Assembly: GCA_900313615.1 (NCBI GenBank)
Contig: OMRP01000001.1
Location: 186,001-250,000, forward strand
Reading direction: 5' to 3'
From: an uncultured Prevotellaceae bacterium
Lineage (GTDB): Bacteria > Bacteroidota > Bacteroidia > Bacteroidales > Bacteroidaceae
DNA length: 64,000 nucleotides
The notes under the pieces were generated by a model. The model ran no database searches, had not been told where the DNA came from, and saw nothing but the letters and a program-made list of their open reading frames with translations. Numbering within the stretch: position 1 is the first letter of the stretch; every line of letters starts with the position of its first letter. Below are positions 1 through 8,940 of this stretch, in pieces. A program made the translations under genes and the position numbers.

Positions 1-1197
1 GAGGCGGGCGTGAAGATATACATGTCGGCTGAGACAAAGGAGTGGTCGCAAGACAGCGATTTCGATAGTGCTCAACTGAAGGAAATCAGTATCGAGGATT
101 TGTTGCCGCGCAATGCCATCGAAGTGGATATGCAGAAGGTGGGCGAGATGCTCACGGGCAAGAAAATCCTCCTTACGGGGTCGGCGGGTTCCATAGGCAG
201 TGAGATTCTCAGGCAGATATCTGACTATCATCCTAAGGAATTGATGCTCATTGACATTGCTGAGACGCCCCAACACGACATACGCTTGATGATGGCTCGC
301 AAATGGCCGGAAATCAAGACGACGACCATTGTGGGAAGCATCACTAACGAGAAGAGGATGGAGGCCATTTTCCAACGTTTCCAACCTGATTATGTGTTCC
401 ACGCGGCAGCCTACAAACATGTGCCGATGATGGAGAACAACCCCAGCGAGAGCATCCAGAACAATGTTTACGGAACCAAGGTCATTGCCGACCTATCGGT
501 GAAATACGGCGTGAAGAAATTTGTCATGCTTTCCACTGATAAAGCTGTGAATCCAACTAATGTCATGGGGTGCTCCAAACGAATCTGTGAAATATACGTG
601 CAGAGCCTTGACAAGGCCATTAAAGATGGTAAGGTGAAGGGCGTGACACAGTTCGTTACCACCCGTTTCGGCAATGTGCTTGGCTCAAATGGTTCGGTCA
701 TCCCCCTCTTTGAAAGGCAAATCAAGGCTGGTGGTCCTGTTACCGTCACCGATCCAAATATTATTCGTTTCTTCATGCTTATTCCTGAGGCATGCAAACT
801 AGTGCTCGAAGCAGGTACACATGGCAAGGGCGGTGAGATTTTCATCTTTGACATGGGTAAACCCGTGCGCATTGCTGACTTGGCGAAGAAGATGATACGC
901 CTAAGTGGAGCGAAAAACATCGAGATTAAATATACGGGACTGCGACCGGGTGAGAAACTGTATGAAGAAGTGCTTTCGAATGAGGAAAACACCAAACCGA
1001 GTTTCCACGAAAAGATACGTATCGCATGTGTGCGCGAATACGACTACAGCCAGGTGGAGGCGGATGTTGATGAACTTATTGGCATCGCCCAGACTTACAA
1101 CGACATGGCCATCGTGGCTAAAATGAAGGAAATGGTGCCGGAATACGTGTCCAACAATTCGGTGTTTGCCTCACTTGACAAACCAGAAAAAGCGTGA
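1..1197 (+). CDS. CapD/WbpM-like nucleotide-sugar epimerase/dehydratase, 5' end outside window
   Basis: This is the catalytic half of a large CapD/FlaA1/WbpM-type enzyme, which modifies UDP-N-acetylhexosamines (4,6-dehydration or epimerisation) for capsule, O-antigen or exopolysaccharide. Visible motifs are a Rossmann glycine loop TGSAGSIGSE about 56 residues after the GTG at base 10, LSTDKAVNPTNVMG followed by CSKR (the M-x3-K catalytic version of this subfamily) and the C-terminal RPGEKLYEE. The frame is open from base 1 with no stop before the GTG. Full-length family members carry an N-terminal half with four membrane segments, so the true start is almost certainly upstream of the window. 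The stop overlaps the start of the next gene (GTGA), so the two are translationally coupled. The family is clear; the exact sugar substrate cannot be told. Confidence 0.9.
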   Translation, partial: EAGVKIYMSAETKEWSQDSDFDSAQLKEISIEDLLPRNAIEVDMQKVGEMLTGKKILLTGSAGSIGSEILRQISDYHPKELMLIDIAETPQHDIRLMMARKWPEIKTTTIVGSITNEKRMEAIFQRFQPDYVFHAAAYKHVPMMENNPSESIQNNVYGTKVIADLSVKYGVKKFVMLSTDKAVNPTNVMGCSKRICEIYVQSLDKAIKDGKVKGVTQFVTTRFGNVLGSNGSVIPLFERQIKAGGPVTVTDPNIIRFFMLIPEACKLVLEAGTHGKGGEIFIFDMGKPVRIADLAKKMIRLSGAKNIEIKYTGLRPGEKLYEEVLSNEENTKPSFHEKIRIACVREYDYSQVEADVDELIGIAQTYNDMAIVAKMKEMVPEYVSNNSVFASLDKPEKA

Positions 1198-2312
1198 ACG
1201 ATTACCTCGACTTCCTGAAATTCTGTATTGACGATAAGGCAAAGAAGCCTGATTGTCTGAAGACAATCGATTGGGATGGACTGATGCAGTTCGCCGAAAA
1301 ACAATCGATTGTGGGAGTCGTGTTTCATGGTATCAACCGATTGGAGGTGGGTGACCCCCGTCCGGAAAAACGGATAATCATCGAGTGGCTGTCTTATTAT
1401 AACACCATCAAGGCGGAGAATGAGACATTGAACCGAGATTCGGCACGTCTCACCTATATGCTCTACAAAAAAGGGGGCATGAAAAGTTGTGTACTCAAAG
1501 GACAGGGCAATGCTTTGATGTACCCCGACCCATATATGAGAATGTCGGGCGATGTGGACTTGTGGACGGATCAAGACGACATTAAGATGTTGGCCTTCGT
1601 GAAAAAGATGATACCTGAAGCTGGCATCGAATATCACCACGTTGACTTTCCTGTGTTGGAACAAACGCCTGCGGAAATTCACATGATGCCTTCTTTTATG
1701 GGTAATTTGTTCTATGAAAGGCGTTTGAGGAGATATTTCAGGAATGTGCGCGACGAACAGTTCAAGAATATCGTTTCATTGCCAGACGGTGCAGGGCGTA
1801 TATGTGTGCCTACCGACTCTTTCAACCGTGTCTTTCAGATGTCGCACATGATGCACCATTTCTTCTTCGAGGGACTGGGACTGCGTCAGATGATCGATTA
1901 TTATTATTTGTTGAAAAAAGGGTGCCCAGAAGAGCAGCGTCGCGAGGATTGGAAGACCATCAAGCACCTGAGTATGAGGAAATTCACACAGGGTATGATG
2001 TGGATTATGAAAGACACCTTTGGCTTGGAGGATGGGTTGTTGTTGGCCAAGCCCAATGAGAAGATAGGAAGGCTATTGCTCAATGAAGCTCTTGAGGCGG
2101 GCAATTTTGGCCATCATGAAACTCGTTATGCTTTTAAGGGAAAGTCTGTCTATACTCAATATTTCGTTGAGATTTGGCGAAACCTACATTTCGCATGGCT
2201 ATTTCCGTCAGAAACCATTTTTGGTAGGCCCATCGCACGTTGGTGGCACCTCATTTACAAACGTATATTGCGTAAGAAAGTGGCACGTGCCATAAGTGAG
2301 ACGAAGAACTAG
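1194..2312 (+). CDS. Nucleotidyltransferase-like protein (NTP_transf_5 type)
   Basis: A 372-residue protein starting with GTG inside the stop codon of the CapD-like gene. The stretch VLKGQGNALMYPD followed by MRMSGDVDLW (about residues 100-125) matches the G-x-D-x-D-like core of the nucleotidyltransferase family often found in Bacteroidetes and Firmicutes polysaccharide clusters (PF14907). The real substrate of this family is poorly known; a role in sugar-polymer assembly is inferred from the coupling to the CapD-like gene. There is no signal peptide or obvious membrane segment, so it is probably cytoplasmic. It ends 13 bp before the convergent ATPase gene, with no obvious terminator between them. 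Confidence 0.75.
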   Translation: MNDYLDFLKFCIDDKAKKPDCLKTIDWDGLMQFAEKQSIVGVVFHGINRLEVGDPRPEKRIIIEWLSYYNTIKAENETLNRDSARLTYMLYKKGGMKSCVLKGQGNALMYPDPYMRMSGDVDLWTDQDDIKMLAFVKKMIPEAGIEYHHVDFPVLEQTPAEIHMMPSFMGNLFYERRLRRYFRNVRDEQFKNIVSLPDGAGRICVPTDSFNRVFQMSHMMHHFFFEGLGLRQMIDYYYLLKKGCPEEQRREDWKTIKHLSMRKFTQGMMWIMKDTFGLEDGLLLAKPNEKIGRLLLNEALEAGNFGHHETRYAFKGKSVYTQYFVEIWRNLHFAWLFPSETIFGRPIARWWHLIYKRILRKKVARAISETKN

Positions 2313-2325
2313 TTCAAAACAGCAG

Positions 2326-5094
2326 TCAGGAAAATAGCATTCCGTGCCTTGCCATTCTCGCCATACGGATGATTTCACCCACCAACAAGACTGGACTGGT
2401 GATGAGGATAAGCGTCAGCCAATCGTTGCCGCTCAGTGGTGAGACATGAAAGAATGGTCCTGCATAATTCACGATGATATATTGTCCGGCAAGAATGCAG
2501 AAGGCGATAAAGACAAAACTCTTGCTGAATACATCGCCCAACGTGCGCTTACCACGGATGACGCTGAAGATATCAGTGATAAGTGAACGGTATGTATGGA
2601 AATAACGGGCATTGAAAAGGTTCCAGAACTGCAGCATCACGAAGAACGTGAAAAACACGCCTAACTCATATTCTTGAATGTGTGGCTTTATCTTGCTGAA
2701 ATCCATGAGACCAGCAACAAAGGCCTTAAAGTCATTTATATTCAGGTGACTGATGATACCTTCGTCGTAAGTGAGGTCGGTGTGCCAAAGATATTGCCAC
2801 ATGCCAAAGAGTAGCAGGAAGAACAACATTCCCACAATGAGCATCTGCAGACCCATGTGTCGGTCGATGATATGGCTGTTGGGTGAACGAGGGTGTTCAT
2901 AGAGCACGCTCCGACTTGGCGGGAGTGACGACATCGCCATGGCGGCAAAGGTATCCATGATAAGGTTCACCCAAAGCATTTGTGTGACGTTGAGTGGTGA
3001 GTCGAGACCAAGGAAAGCACCCAAAAGTACGATGAGACAGGCACAGATGTTGATAGTCATCTGGAACAAGATGAAACGGCGGATATTCTGGTAGAGCGAC
3101 CGCCCCCACATGATGGCTTTGTTAATGCTCGAAAAGGAGTTGTCGATAATGGTGATGTCACTGGCTTCTTTGGCACGTGATGTGCCGTCACCCATCGACA
3201 GTCCCACTTGAGCCTTGCTCAACGCGGGAGCGTCATTCGTGCCATCGCCTGTCACGGCCACTACTTCTCCAACTTGTTGCAAGAGTGTTACTAGGCGGGC
3301 TTTGTCATCGGGACGGGCACGGCTGATGATTTTGAAGTCGGGCGAACTGACCAAACGCATGGCTTCTTCGTCGCTCAGTGAGGCAAACAATGGACCTGTC
3401 ATGTCTTGTGGTGCTTCATCAGGTGCAAGCAATCCTATTTGTCTACCTATCTCGTTGGCAGTACCTGGTGTGTCACCTGTGACGATAATCACCCGCACAT
3501 GGGCTTTGTTCATGCACTGGTCGATGGCGGCACGCACATCATCACGAACGGGATCGGCAATGCCGAATACTCCCTCGAACACCAACGGATGTTCCTTGCC
3601 GTCGGTCAATTCTTGACTGGCAAAACCAAGTGTGCGCATGGCTTTTCGCTGATATTCATCCAATGCTGTTTTGGCTTTTTGCCATGCCTTATTGTCTGGG
3701 GAGACGATGTCGCATTTCTGTGCCAGCAATTCTGGCGCACCTTTCAGGAAACGAATTCGCCGGCCGTCGGGGTAGTCAACAGTGGTCTCCATGTATTTGT
3801 TGACCGTGGAGAACGGCTTTTGGTTGACGATATGTAGTCCGTGTCGATATTGACGATAATCTTCACCCTCTTGTTCCGCCCATCGCAACAAGGCTCCTTC
3901 GGTGGGGTTGCCTAATACGGTGGGGTTGCCTTTTTCATCAGTGCCCAGTTCGGCGGTGCTGTTCACACAGAGGTTGGCAATGACCGACGGGCGGCTGTTA
4001 CCAATGAAGGTGGTGTCCATGACGCTCATCTTGTTCTGTGTGAGCGTGCCTGTTTTGTCTGTGCATATCACGGTGGCGGCACCCATAGTCTCACATGCAT
4101 GGAGCTTGCGCACCAGGTTGTTTTCCTTCAACATACGCCGCATACTGATGGCCAGACTGATGGTAACGCTCATGGGCAGTCCTTCGGGCACAGCGACGAC
4201 GATGAGTGTTACGGCTAGCATGATTGATCCGAGGGTAAACTCAAGGATGCTCAACACATCGGTATTGTTGCTTGCATTGCCGTCGAAGAAGAAATAGTAA
4301 ATCATTCTTCCAGCCACAATAAGGATGGCGATGATGAAACTGGCAGTTGAAATCCATCGTCCCAGTTGTGATAGCTGGCGATTCAGTGGGGTCTGCACTT
4401 GCGTGCCTTCTTGCACGCGAATAGCTCCCTTGCCTTCCTCTGTATCCATGCCGATGGCTGTAACGCGGTATACACAGGTACCCTCTATAATGGTCGACCC
4501 TCGTAACAGTTGATTGGAGGGATAGGTGCTATCGTCACTATGTGCGGAAGGGTCGGTTGACTTGTCGGTAAATGGTTCGCCGGTGAAATTCGACTCGTCG
4601 ACCATGAGATTGAGGGATTCCACCAAAATACCGTCTGCAGGCACCTCATCACCGTTCTCCAAACGGACAATGTCGCCACATACCACATCCTGCTTTTCAA
4701 CCTGCATGTATTGTGGAGCCTCTCCTTCGTGTTTGCGTCGTAACACTTTTACAGGACGGCTGTTTTTGACCGTGCTCAGAAGGTCGAACTCCTTGGCGGC
4801 CTTCACCTCAAAGATAAAGCCAATGCCAGTGGCCAACAGTAAGGCTATTACCACACCCAATGGTTCGATGAGCACAGATTTGCCTTTGCCCACATAGAAA
4901 AATTCATAGAAAGATACGGCAAGCGAAAAGAAGAAGACCACACAGAGTACAATGATCAGAGGGTCCTTGAACTTTTCAAGGTATTGTTTCCATAGCGGCT
5001 CTTTCGGTGGAGGGGGGATGATGTTTTTCCCCTTCCCTGAAAGCACCGCTTGGGAATCATTGGTCAGACAGGTGTCGAAATAATTATTGGACAT
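2326..5094 (-). CDS. Calcium-translocating P-type ATPase (PMCA/SERCA type)
   Basis: A 922-residue inner-membrane cation pump. All P-type hallmarks are readable: TGEP of the actuator domain near residue 171, PEGLP in membrane helix M4 (303-307), the phosphorylation motif DKTGTLT with Asp346, TGDTPGTA near 539 and the hinge GDGTNDAP (616-623). Helix M6 has VNLIMDTFAA, whose Asn and Asp are calcium ligands in the PMCA/SERCA class, so Ca2+ export is the best call. The N-terminus is short, without heavy-metal-binding domains, and the length fits the family. A strong Bacteroidetes-type promoter lies about 50 bp upstream on the same strand, so it has its own transcription start. The lipoprotein gene upstream ends 126 bp away. 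Confidence 0.92.
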   Translation of the reverse strand: MSNNYFDTCLTNDSQAVLSGKGKNIIPPPPKEPLWKQYLEKFKDPLIIVLCVVFFFSLAVSFYEFFYVGKGKSVLIEPLGVVIALLLATGIGFIFEVKAAKEFDLLSTVKNSRPVKVLRRKHEGEAPQYMQVEKQDVVCGDIVRLENGDEVPADGILVESLNLMVDESNFTGEPFTDKSTDPSAHSDDSTYPSNQLLRGSTIIEGTCVYRVTAIGMDTEEGKGAIRVQEGTQVQTPLNRQLSQLGRWISTASFIIAILIVAGRMIYYFFFDGNASNNTDVLSILEFTLGSIMLAVTLIVVAVPEGLPMSVTISLAISMRRMLKENNLVRKLHACETMGAATVICTDKTGTLTQNKMSVMDTTFIGNSRPSVIANLCVNSTAELGTDEKGNPTVLGNPTEGALLRWAEQEGEDYRQYRHGLHIVNQKPFSTVNKYMETTVDYPDGRRIRFLKGAPELLAQKCDIVSPDNKAWQKAKTALDEYQRKAMRTLGFASQELTDGKEHPLVFEGVFGIADPVRDDVRAAIDQCMNKAHVRVIIVTGDTPGTANEIGRQIGLLAPDEAPQDMTGPLFASLSDEEAMRLVSSPDFKIISRARPDDKARLVTLLQQVGEVVAVTGDGTNDAPALSKAQVGLSMGDGTSRAKEASDITIIDNSFSSINKAIMWGRSLYQNIRRFILFQMTINICACLIVLLGAFLGLDSPLNVTQMLWVNLIMDTFAAMAMSSLPPSRSVLYEHPRSPNSHIIDRHMGLQMLIVGMLFFLLLFGMWQYLWHTDLTYDEGIISHLNINDFKAFVAGLMDFSKIKPHIQEYELGVFFTFFVMLQFWNLFNARYFHTYRSLITDIFSVIRGKRTLGDVFSKSFVFIAFCILAGQYIIVNYAGPFFHVSPLSGNDWLTLILITSPVLLVGEIIRMARMARHGMLFS

Positions 5095-5146
5095 GAAAAA
5101 TGTTCGTGATATAGGCTCTTATGCCGCCTATCTTTGAATGCAGGTG

Positions 5147-5177
5147 CAAAGTTACGTAAAATCGAGAGCAGAACAAA
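5147..5177 (-). promoter_or_regulatory. Bacteroidetes-type promoter of the calcium ATPase gene
   Basis: Read on the minus strand: TTTG (5174-5177), a 19-bp spacer, then TAACTTTG (5147-5154), an exact match to TAnnTTTG. Transcription would start near 5140. The leader holds a short inverted repeat ATAGGC/GCCTAT (5111-5131). Confidence 0.7.
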
Positions 5178-5220
5178 ATTAGCTTGCTTATTTTTTATGC
5201 CGAGATGGAGTAACTAATTC

Positions 5221-6297
5221 CTAAAATTCCATAAATAACGATCGTCTTAAATCGTCGGTTAGTTTGGAATAATAGTCATGCAGGGTGGGGTAGGAGGAAC
5301 GGTGTTGCTCATAGTACTCTAGCGAAGCCACTACGTCGGTCATCCATCGGAAACCGTGGCTCTCCTCTTCGTTGATGAGTCGTTCTATTTCAGAATGAGA
5401 ACAACCATGGGCTTTCTTGTAAAGAAGTGTGGCGGCACGTACCAAAGTCTCGTTCACCACGATGTCCCATCGGCCATACTGCATGTTAGTCATCGTGTGA
5501 TAGGAGCGTCGCAGCATCTCTTCGCCTAATGGTTGCATGGTTTGGCGGAAGGTGCTGTCACGCAATAGGGGGTTGATAAACGAGTGGTTGAACTCATGCA
5601 CTATCATGTCGCCATAGAGGCTGTGTATTGTGAAACCGTTGAGGAGTATGAGACGGGTGGATACGTATCCGGCCATGGCATAATTCTCCCTGCCCTTGTC
5701 TGTTGCCAAAGAGGGGCCGTAGTTATGCTGTCCATTGGTAAATGCCAATACTATATGAAACTTGTCGCCATGTATACCATGGAAACGTTCAAACCATCCT
5801 ATGTCTAAACTATCCACCAAAGCTGGTGTGTATGCACGGCATCGTACCTCATAGAAAGCACGGTGGCGTTCGAAGAAATCATGAAAACGGCTGTCTTTAT
5901 AAAAAGAGTTGATTATTGCCAACAAACTGTCCTTGTCTACTGGTGCCCAGCGGTCGGATAGTTGCTCGGTATTGTTGCGCAGCACATAGTTCTCGTCTCG
6001 TTTCTCTAAATGAAGCGCAAGTGTGGCGAACGCATCATGGCTGATATGGTAACGGTCACGCAAAAACTGAAGATATTGAATGGCTAGATGATTGGAGAAG
6101 GGGGTAAACCATGCGGTAGTCTCCTCATTGTATTCCTCAGCAAAGTCGGTGCAGTACTCCCGAAAACCGGCAGTACGCGCCATGATGCTTGTCAGTTCCA
6201 CTTCTTCAAGGTATTCAACTGACAGACTATCTACTTCGGCTTGTGTGGCACAACTCATGAGTATAAGAAGCAGAAAAAGGCATATTTTATCTTTCAT
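5221..6297 (-). CDS. Putative zinc-metalloprotease-like lipoprotein (DUF4932-like)
   Basis: A 358-residue exported protein. The N-terminus has a hydrophobic segment ending in LMSC, a lipobox, so it is probably lipidated and anchored to a membrane. HEFNH at residues 234-238 is an HExxH zinc-site motif, preceded by a hydrophobic stretch as in gluzincin-like enzymes; a Glu ligand could come from the conserved-looking VVNETLVRA further on. It resembles the DUF4932 family of Bacteroidetes, whose function is not established. It stands alone on the minus strand, 126 bp upstream of the ATPase gene, which has its own promoter. The protease role is inferred from the motif only. Confidence 0.65.
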   Translation of the reverse strand: MKDKICLFLLLILMSCATQAEVDSLSVEYLEEVELTSIMARTAGFREYCTDFAEEYNEETTAWFTPFSNHLAIQYLQFLRDRYHISHDAFATLALHLEKRDENYVLRNNTEQLSDRWAPVDKDSLLAIINSFYKDSRFHDFFERHRAFYEVRCRAYTPALVDSLDIGWFERFHGIHGDKFHIVLAFTNGQHNYGPSLATDKGRENYAMAGYVSTRLILLNGFTIHSLYGDMIVHEFNHSFINPLLRDSTFRQTMQPLGEEMLRRSYHTMTNMQYGRWDIVVNETLVRAATLLYKKAHGCSHSEIERLINEEESHGFRWMTDVVASLEYYEQHRSSYPTLHDYYSKLTDDLRRSLFMEF

Positions 6298-6363
6298 CTC
6301 TTTTATAACTCATTTTTTTGAAAAATATTTTTATTTTTCAATGATTTATCGGTAGTTTTATAC

Positions 6364-6371
6364 TATCTTTG
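6364..6371 (+). promoter_or_regulatory. Promoter -7 box upstream of the DUF3298-type gene
   Basis: TATCTTTG fits TAnnTTTG exactly. The -33 box is not clear. Expected transcription start is near 6377, which leaves an ATG at 6389 with almost no leader and favours the ATG at 6416. Confidence 0.5.
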
Positions 6372-6415
6372 CATTATATAGGCAATATATGTCATCTTTG
6401 ATATTTCTCGTTATC

Positions 6416-7516
6416 ATGGACAAAGTAAAAAGACGATTCAGATACAGTCTCATCCTATGCATGGTCCTCATATTCTCACAAAATGCTTTTGCACAGAGAT
6501 ATGCTGGTTTCATGGATGATTTCCGTAATGCCACGACCGATTCGTTGATGGTGGTTGACGGGGTGAGATATTTCATGCTGTATGTGGACTACGAAGACGT
6601 GCATTACATCTCGCTACTCAATGAGTATGGTGAACGTTTTCCTATTGGTCCCGCTGTGCCAGCAGATACTGTTTTCCAGAATGGTTATGTCTATGCCCGA
6701 TTGGGGTGTGAGATGTTGAGAAAACCGCTTGGTGAATTGAAACATGATAGTCTATTTGTGGAAAATGAATACCCCGATCTCTTCGAACGGTGTGAGTCGA
6801 CGTCTCCCTGTAATTTCCGTGCCTGCGACACCAACAACTTTGGATGTGAATTGTTGGTAGACTATCCCACGGCAGAAGGAGAGGGCTGGGATTTCATGCG
6901 TCAATGGATAGTAAACTACGTGGATACCTTCACCAATATGGATGCCATCTATTTCGGCGATATGTTCATGGAACAGAACATTAGCGAGAGTTCACTGCCC
7001 ATGGCGGTACTCAAAAGAAATAACCCCGCAGCTTTCATTGTGCAGGACAATTCCGTAGGACAAGATGTTCTTGACCACTACCGTGATGTATATATGCGAC
7101 AAGTGTATTACCTGAAGAACGAAGATTTCGGCTATCCTCTGTGTTACTTAAGGGTGTTTATCACGCCCAGGTATTTGAGTGATAGGTATGTCACACTGTT
7201 CATTTCTACCGATTTTTTTGCCTATGGTGCACACGATTATCCTGGAGAGAAATATGTCACTTTCGACATGGAACGGTGTGAGGTGGTTGACAATGCTATG
7301 CTCTTTAAGAAGAACGCAATGCCCAAGGTGGTGGCCGCATTGGAAGAGGAGATGGAACGGCAAGACCGCTACATAGGGAAAAATGCCATGCCGCAGGCTG
7401 CCTTGATGGAAGATGGGGTGGTGTTCAGTTTCCAACCCTATCAGATAGGCACATTCGCAGATGGCCTCTTCCATTTTGTGATTCCCTATGAGAAACTAGA
7501 GAAATACATGCGCTGA
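6416..7516 (+). CDS. Secreted DUF3298/RsiV-like domain protein
   Basis: A 366-residue protein. I chose ATG 6416 rather than 6389 because MDKVKRRFRYS followed by a hydrophobic run and AFAQ makes a normal signal peptide, and because the promoter -7 box lies only 18 bp upstream of 6389. The C-terminal part contains FFAYGAHDYPGEKYVTFDME, the pattern of the DUF3298 domain found in RsiV-type proteins and deacetylase-associated proteins, where this segment can bind ligands such as lysozyme. No catalytic motif is visible. The CDF transporter gene begins 23 bp downstream and is likely co-transcribed. Substrate and partner are unknown. Confidence 0.65.
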   Translation: MDKVKRRFRYSLILCMVLIFSQNAFAQRYAGFMDDFRNATTDSLMVVDGVRYFMLYVDYEDVHYISLLNEYGERFPIGPAVPADTVFQNGYVYARLGCEMLRKPLGELKHDSLFVENEYPDLFERCESTSPCNFRACDTNNFGCELLVDYPTAEGEGWDFMRQWIVNYVDTFTNMDAIYFGDMFMEQNISESSLPMAVLKRNNPAAFIVQDNSVGQDVLDHYRDVYMRQVYYLKNEDFGYPLCYLRVFITPRYLSDRYVTLFISTDFFAYGAHDYPGEKYVTFDMERCEVVDNAMLFKKNAMPKVVAALEEEMERQDRYIGKNAMPQAALMEDGVVFSFQPYQIGTFADGLFHFVIPYEKLEKYMR

Positions 7517-7539
7517 GCGCGTAACAAGACTGACAAGGT

Positions 7540-8430
7540 ATGTCTATAAAGAACAGTAAGGAGAAAAAGTATGTGGTGGCTGGGGCTTCAACCAACCTGT
7601 TGTTGTTGGTGATGAAGTTTGTCTTGGCTATTTGTGCACATTCTGCCGCTTTGATGGCTGATGCCATCCATTCGTTGTTTAACTTGTTCGGCGATGGCTT
7701 GGCCGTGGCATTTATGGTAATGAACAAACGGGCAAAGAACGACAGTCACGACTATGGCTATGGCCGTTATGCCACAGTGTTGTGTTTGGCTGTGAGTGTG
7801 GTCCTCTTCGTGGCTGCCTTTTTCTGGGGATTCAAATGCGCTGATGATTTCATCCTGTTCATGCAGGGAGTGTTCCCTGTGAAAGTGCATTTTTTAGCTG
7901 TTGTGGCAGCTATTGTCAGTGTGTGCGTTTTGCTGGCTTTGTCAAGGTTTGCTATGCACCACGCGCGCCAGTTGAAATCCGATGTCCTTACGCGAGCTGC
8001 ACATCGCTACGATTTCGATATGTGGTCATCGTTAGGCACTTTCATTGCTCTCCTTCCTGTAGTCTTTATTGCTGGAAAATGGAAAGTGTTAGACATGCTG
8101 ACGGCTCTAGTTATATGTCTTTTCGTCATGGTTGAAGCTTGCCGACTGTTCCGTGGTGCTCTCGACGAGTTGCTTGACAAAAGTCTTCCCGAAGATACGG
8201 AGGCAGACTTGGCAAAATTGGCTGCTGGTGTTGAGGGCGTTGACGCTGTGACGGGTGTGCTCACCCGTAAGGTTGGTGGTCAGATGGCTATTGAACTTAA
8301 TGTTACAATGAATGGAAACGAGCCTCTTGATGTGATTCACCAACGTGTGAAAGAAATCAAACGACTTATTAGCGAAAAATATGATCAGGTGAACCATCTG
8401 GCCGTACATGTGGAACCTTCTAACATGTAA
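7540..8430 (+). CDS. Cation diffusion facilitator (CDF) family metal transporter
   Basis: A 296-residue inner-membrane protein that exports divalent metal (Zn, Fe, Mn or Co) against protons. Membrane helices are evident at about residues 12-60, 80-100, 110-130 and 160-200. The metal-site segment LMADAIHSLFNLFGD (about 38-52) and the second site RAAHRYDFDMWSS (about 151-163) are in the right places for TM2 and TM5; HDYGYGR is the usual HPYGYGR-like loop. The cytosolic C-terminal domain (about 205-296) ends in HLAVHVEPS, like other CDF proteins. The gene is closed by a strong bidirectional terminator. Metal specificity cannot be read reliably. Confidence 0.88.
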   Translation: MSIKNSKEKKYVVAGASTNLLLLVMKFVLAICAHSAALMADAIHSLFNLFGDGLAVAFMVMNKRAKNDSHDYGYGRYATVLCLAVSVVLFVAAFFWGFKCADDFILFMQGVFPVKVHFLAVVAAIVSVCVLLALSRFAMHHARQLKSDVLTRAAHRYDFDMWSSLGTFIALLPVVFIAGKWKVLDMLTALVICLFVMVEACRLFRGALDELLDKSLPEDTEADLAKLAAGVEGVDAVTGVLTRKVGGQMAIELNVTMNGNEPLDVIHQRVKEIKRLISEKYDQVNHLAVHVEPSNM

Positions 8431-8454
8431 GTATTTATTTAATAGGTATAATAT

Positions 8455-8488
8455 AAGAAGCCGTCTCATGAGACGGCTTCTTCGTTTT
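8455..8488. terminator. Bidirectional intrinsic terminator
   Basis: A perfect 13-bp stem (8455-8467 with 8470-8482) and a 2-nt loop, followed by CGTTTTTT. It sits between the convergent CDF and HAD genes and has A-rich sequence on the other side, so it can serve both strands. Confidence 0.85.
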
Positions 8489-8923
8489 TTATCCTTTGCT
8501 CCACCAATGCTTCTTCTTTGGTGGTTCATGTTCTTCAAGACTCTTGCGCATCCTATCGCGGAGGATAGAATGGTAGGAACGATTTTCTTTCACTATCTGG
8601 TAGATAACGCCCCAATCGGGCAATCCGCCTACATTGCGATCGTCAATGAAAATGTCGGCCTTGATCTTGCGTGAGAAACTTTGGTTAAGGTGTTCCTTTT
8701 CCTCCGGGAAATCTTTGTTCACGGCATAGAACTCCACACCACGTTCACGACACCACTCCACGGCCTCGTCGAGCAATTCGCCTTCACGAACACTCCAGAG
8801 AATCACTTTGTGGCGCTCGGCAATCAACATCTTCAAAGTGTCGATAGCGAAAGGAATCTCGCTGCCAATTTTTGGATAGCGGTCTTCGGCAATCGTTCCG
8901 TCAAAATCTACTGCAATGGTCAT
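8489..8923 (-). CDS. Small HAD-superfamily hydrolase
   Basis: A 144-residue cytoplasmic protein with HAD motif I DFDGTIAED (residues 6-14), a motif II-like segment VILWSVREG (about 40-48), and motif IV IDDRNVGG (about 93-100). It resembles short single-domain HAD proteins common in Bacteroides (BT0820-like), which lack a cap domain. The substrate is unknown. It starts 17 bp after the Wzc gene stop on the same strand, so it is likely the last gene of the exopolysaccharide operon. The strand ends in the bidirectional terminator. Confidence 0.8.
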   Translation of the reverse strand: MTIAVDFDGTIAEDRYPKIGSEIPFAIDTLKMLIAERHKVILWSVREGELLDEAVEWCRERGVEFYAVNKDFPEEKEHLNQSFSRKIKADIFIDDRNVGGLPDWGVIYQIVKENRSYHSILRDRMRKSLEEHEPPKKKHWWSKG

Positions 8924-8940
8924 AATGAGATACAGGATGA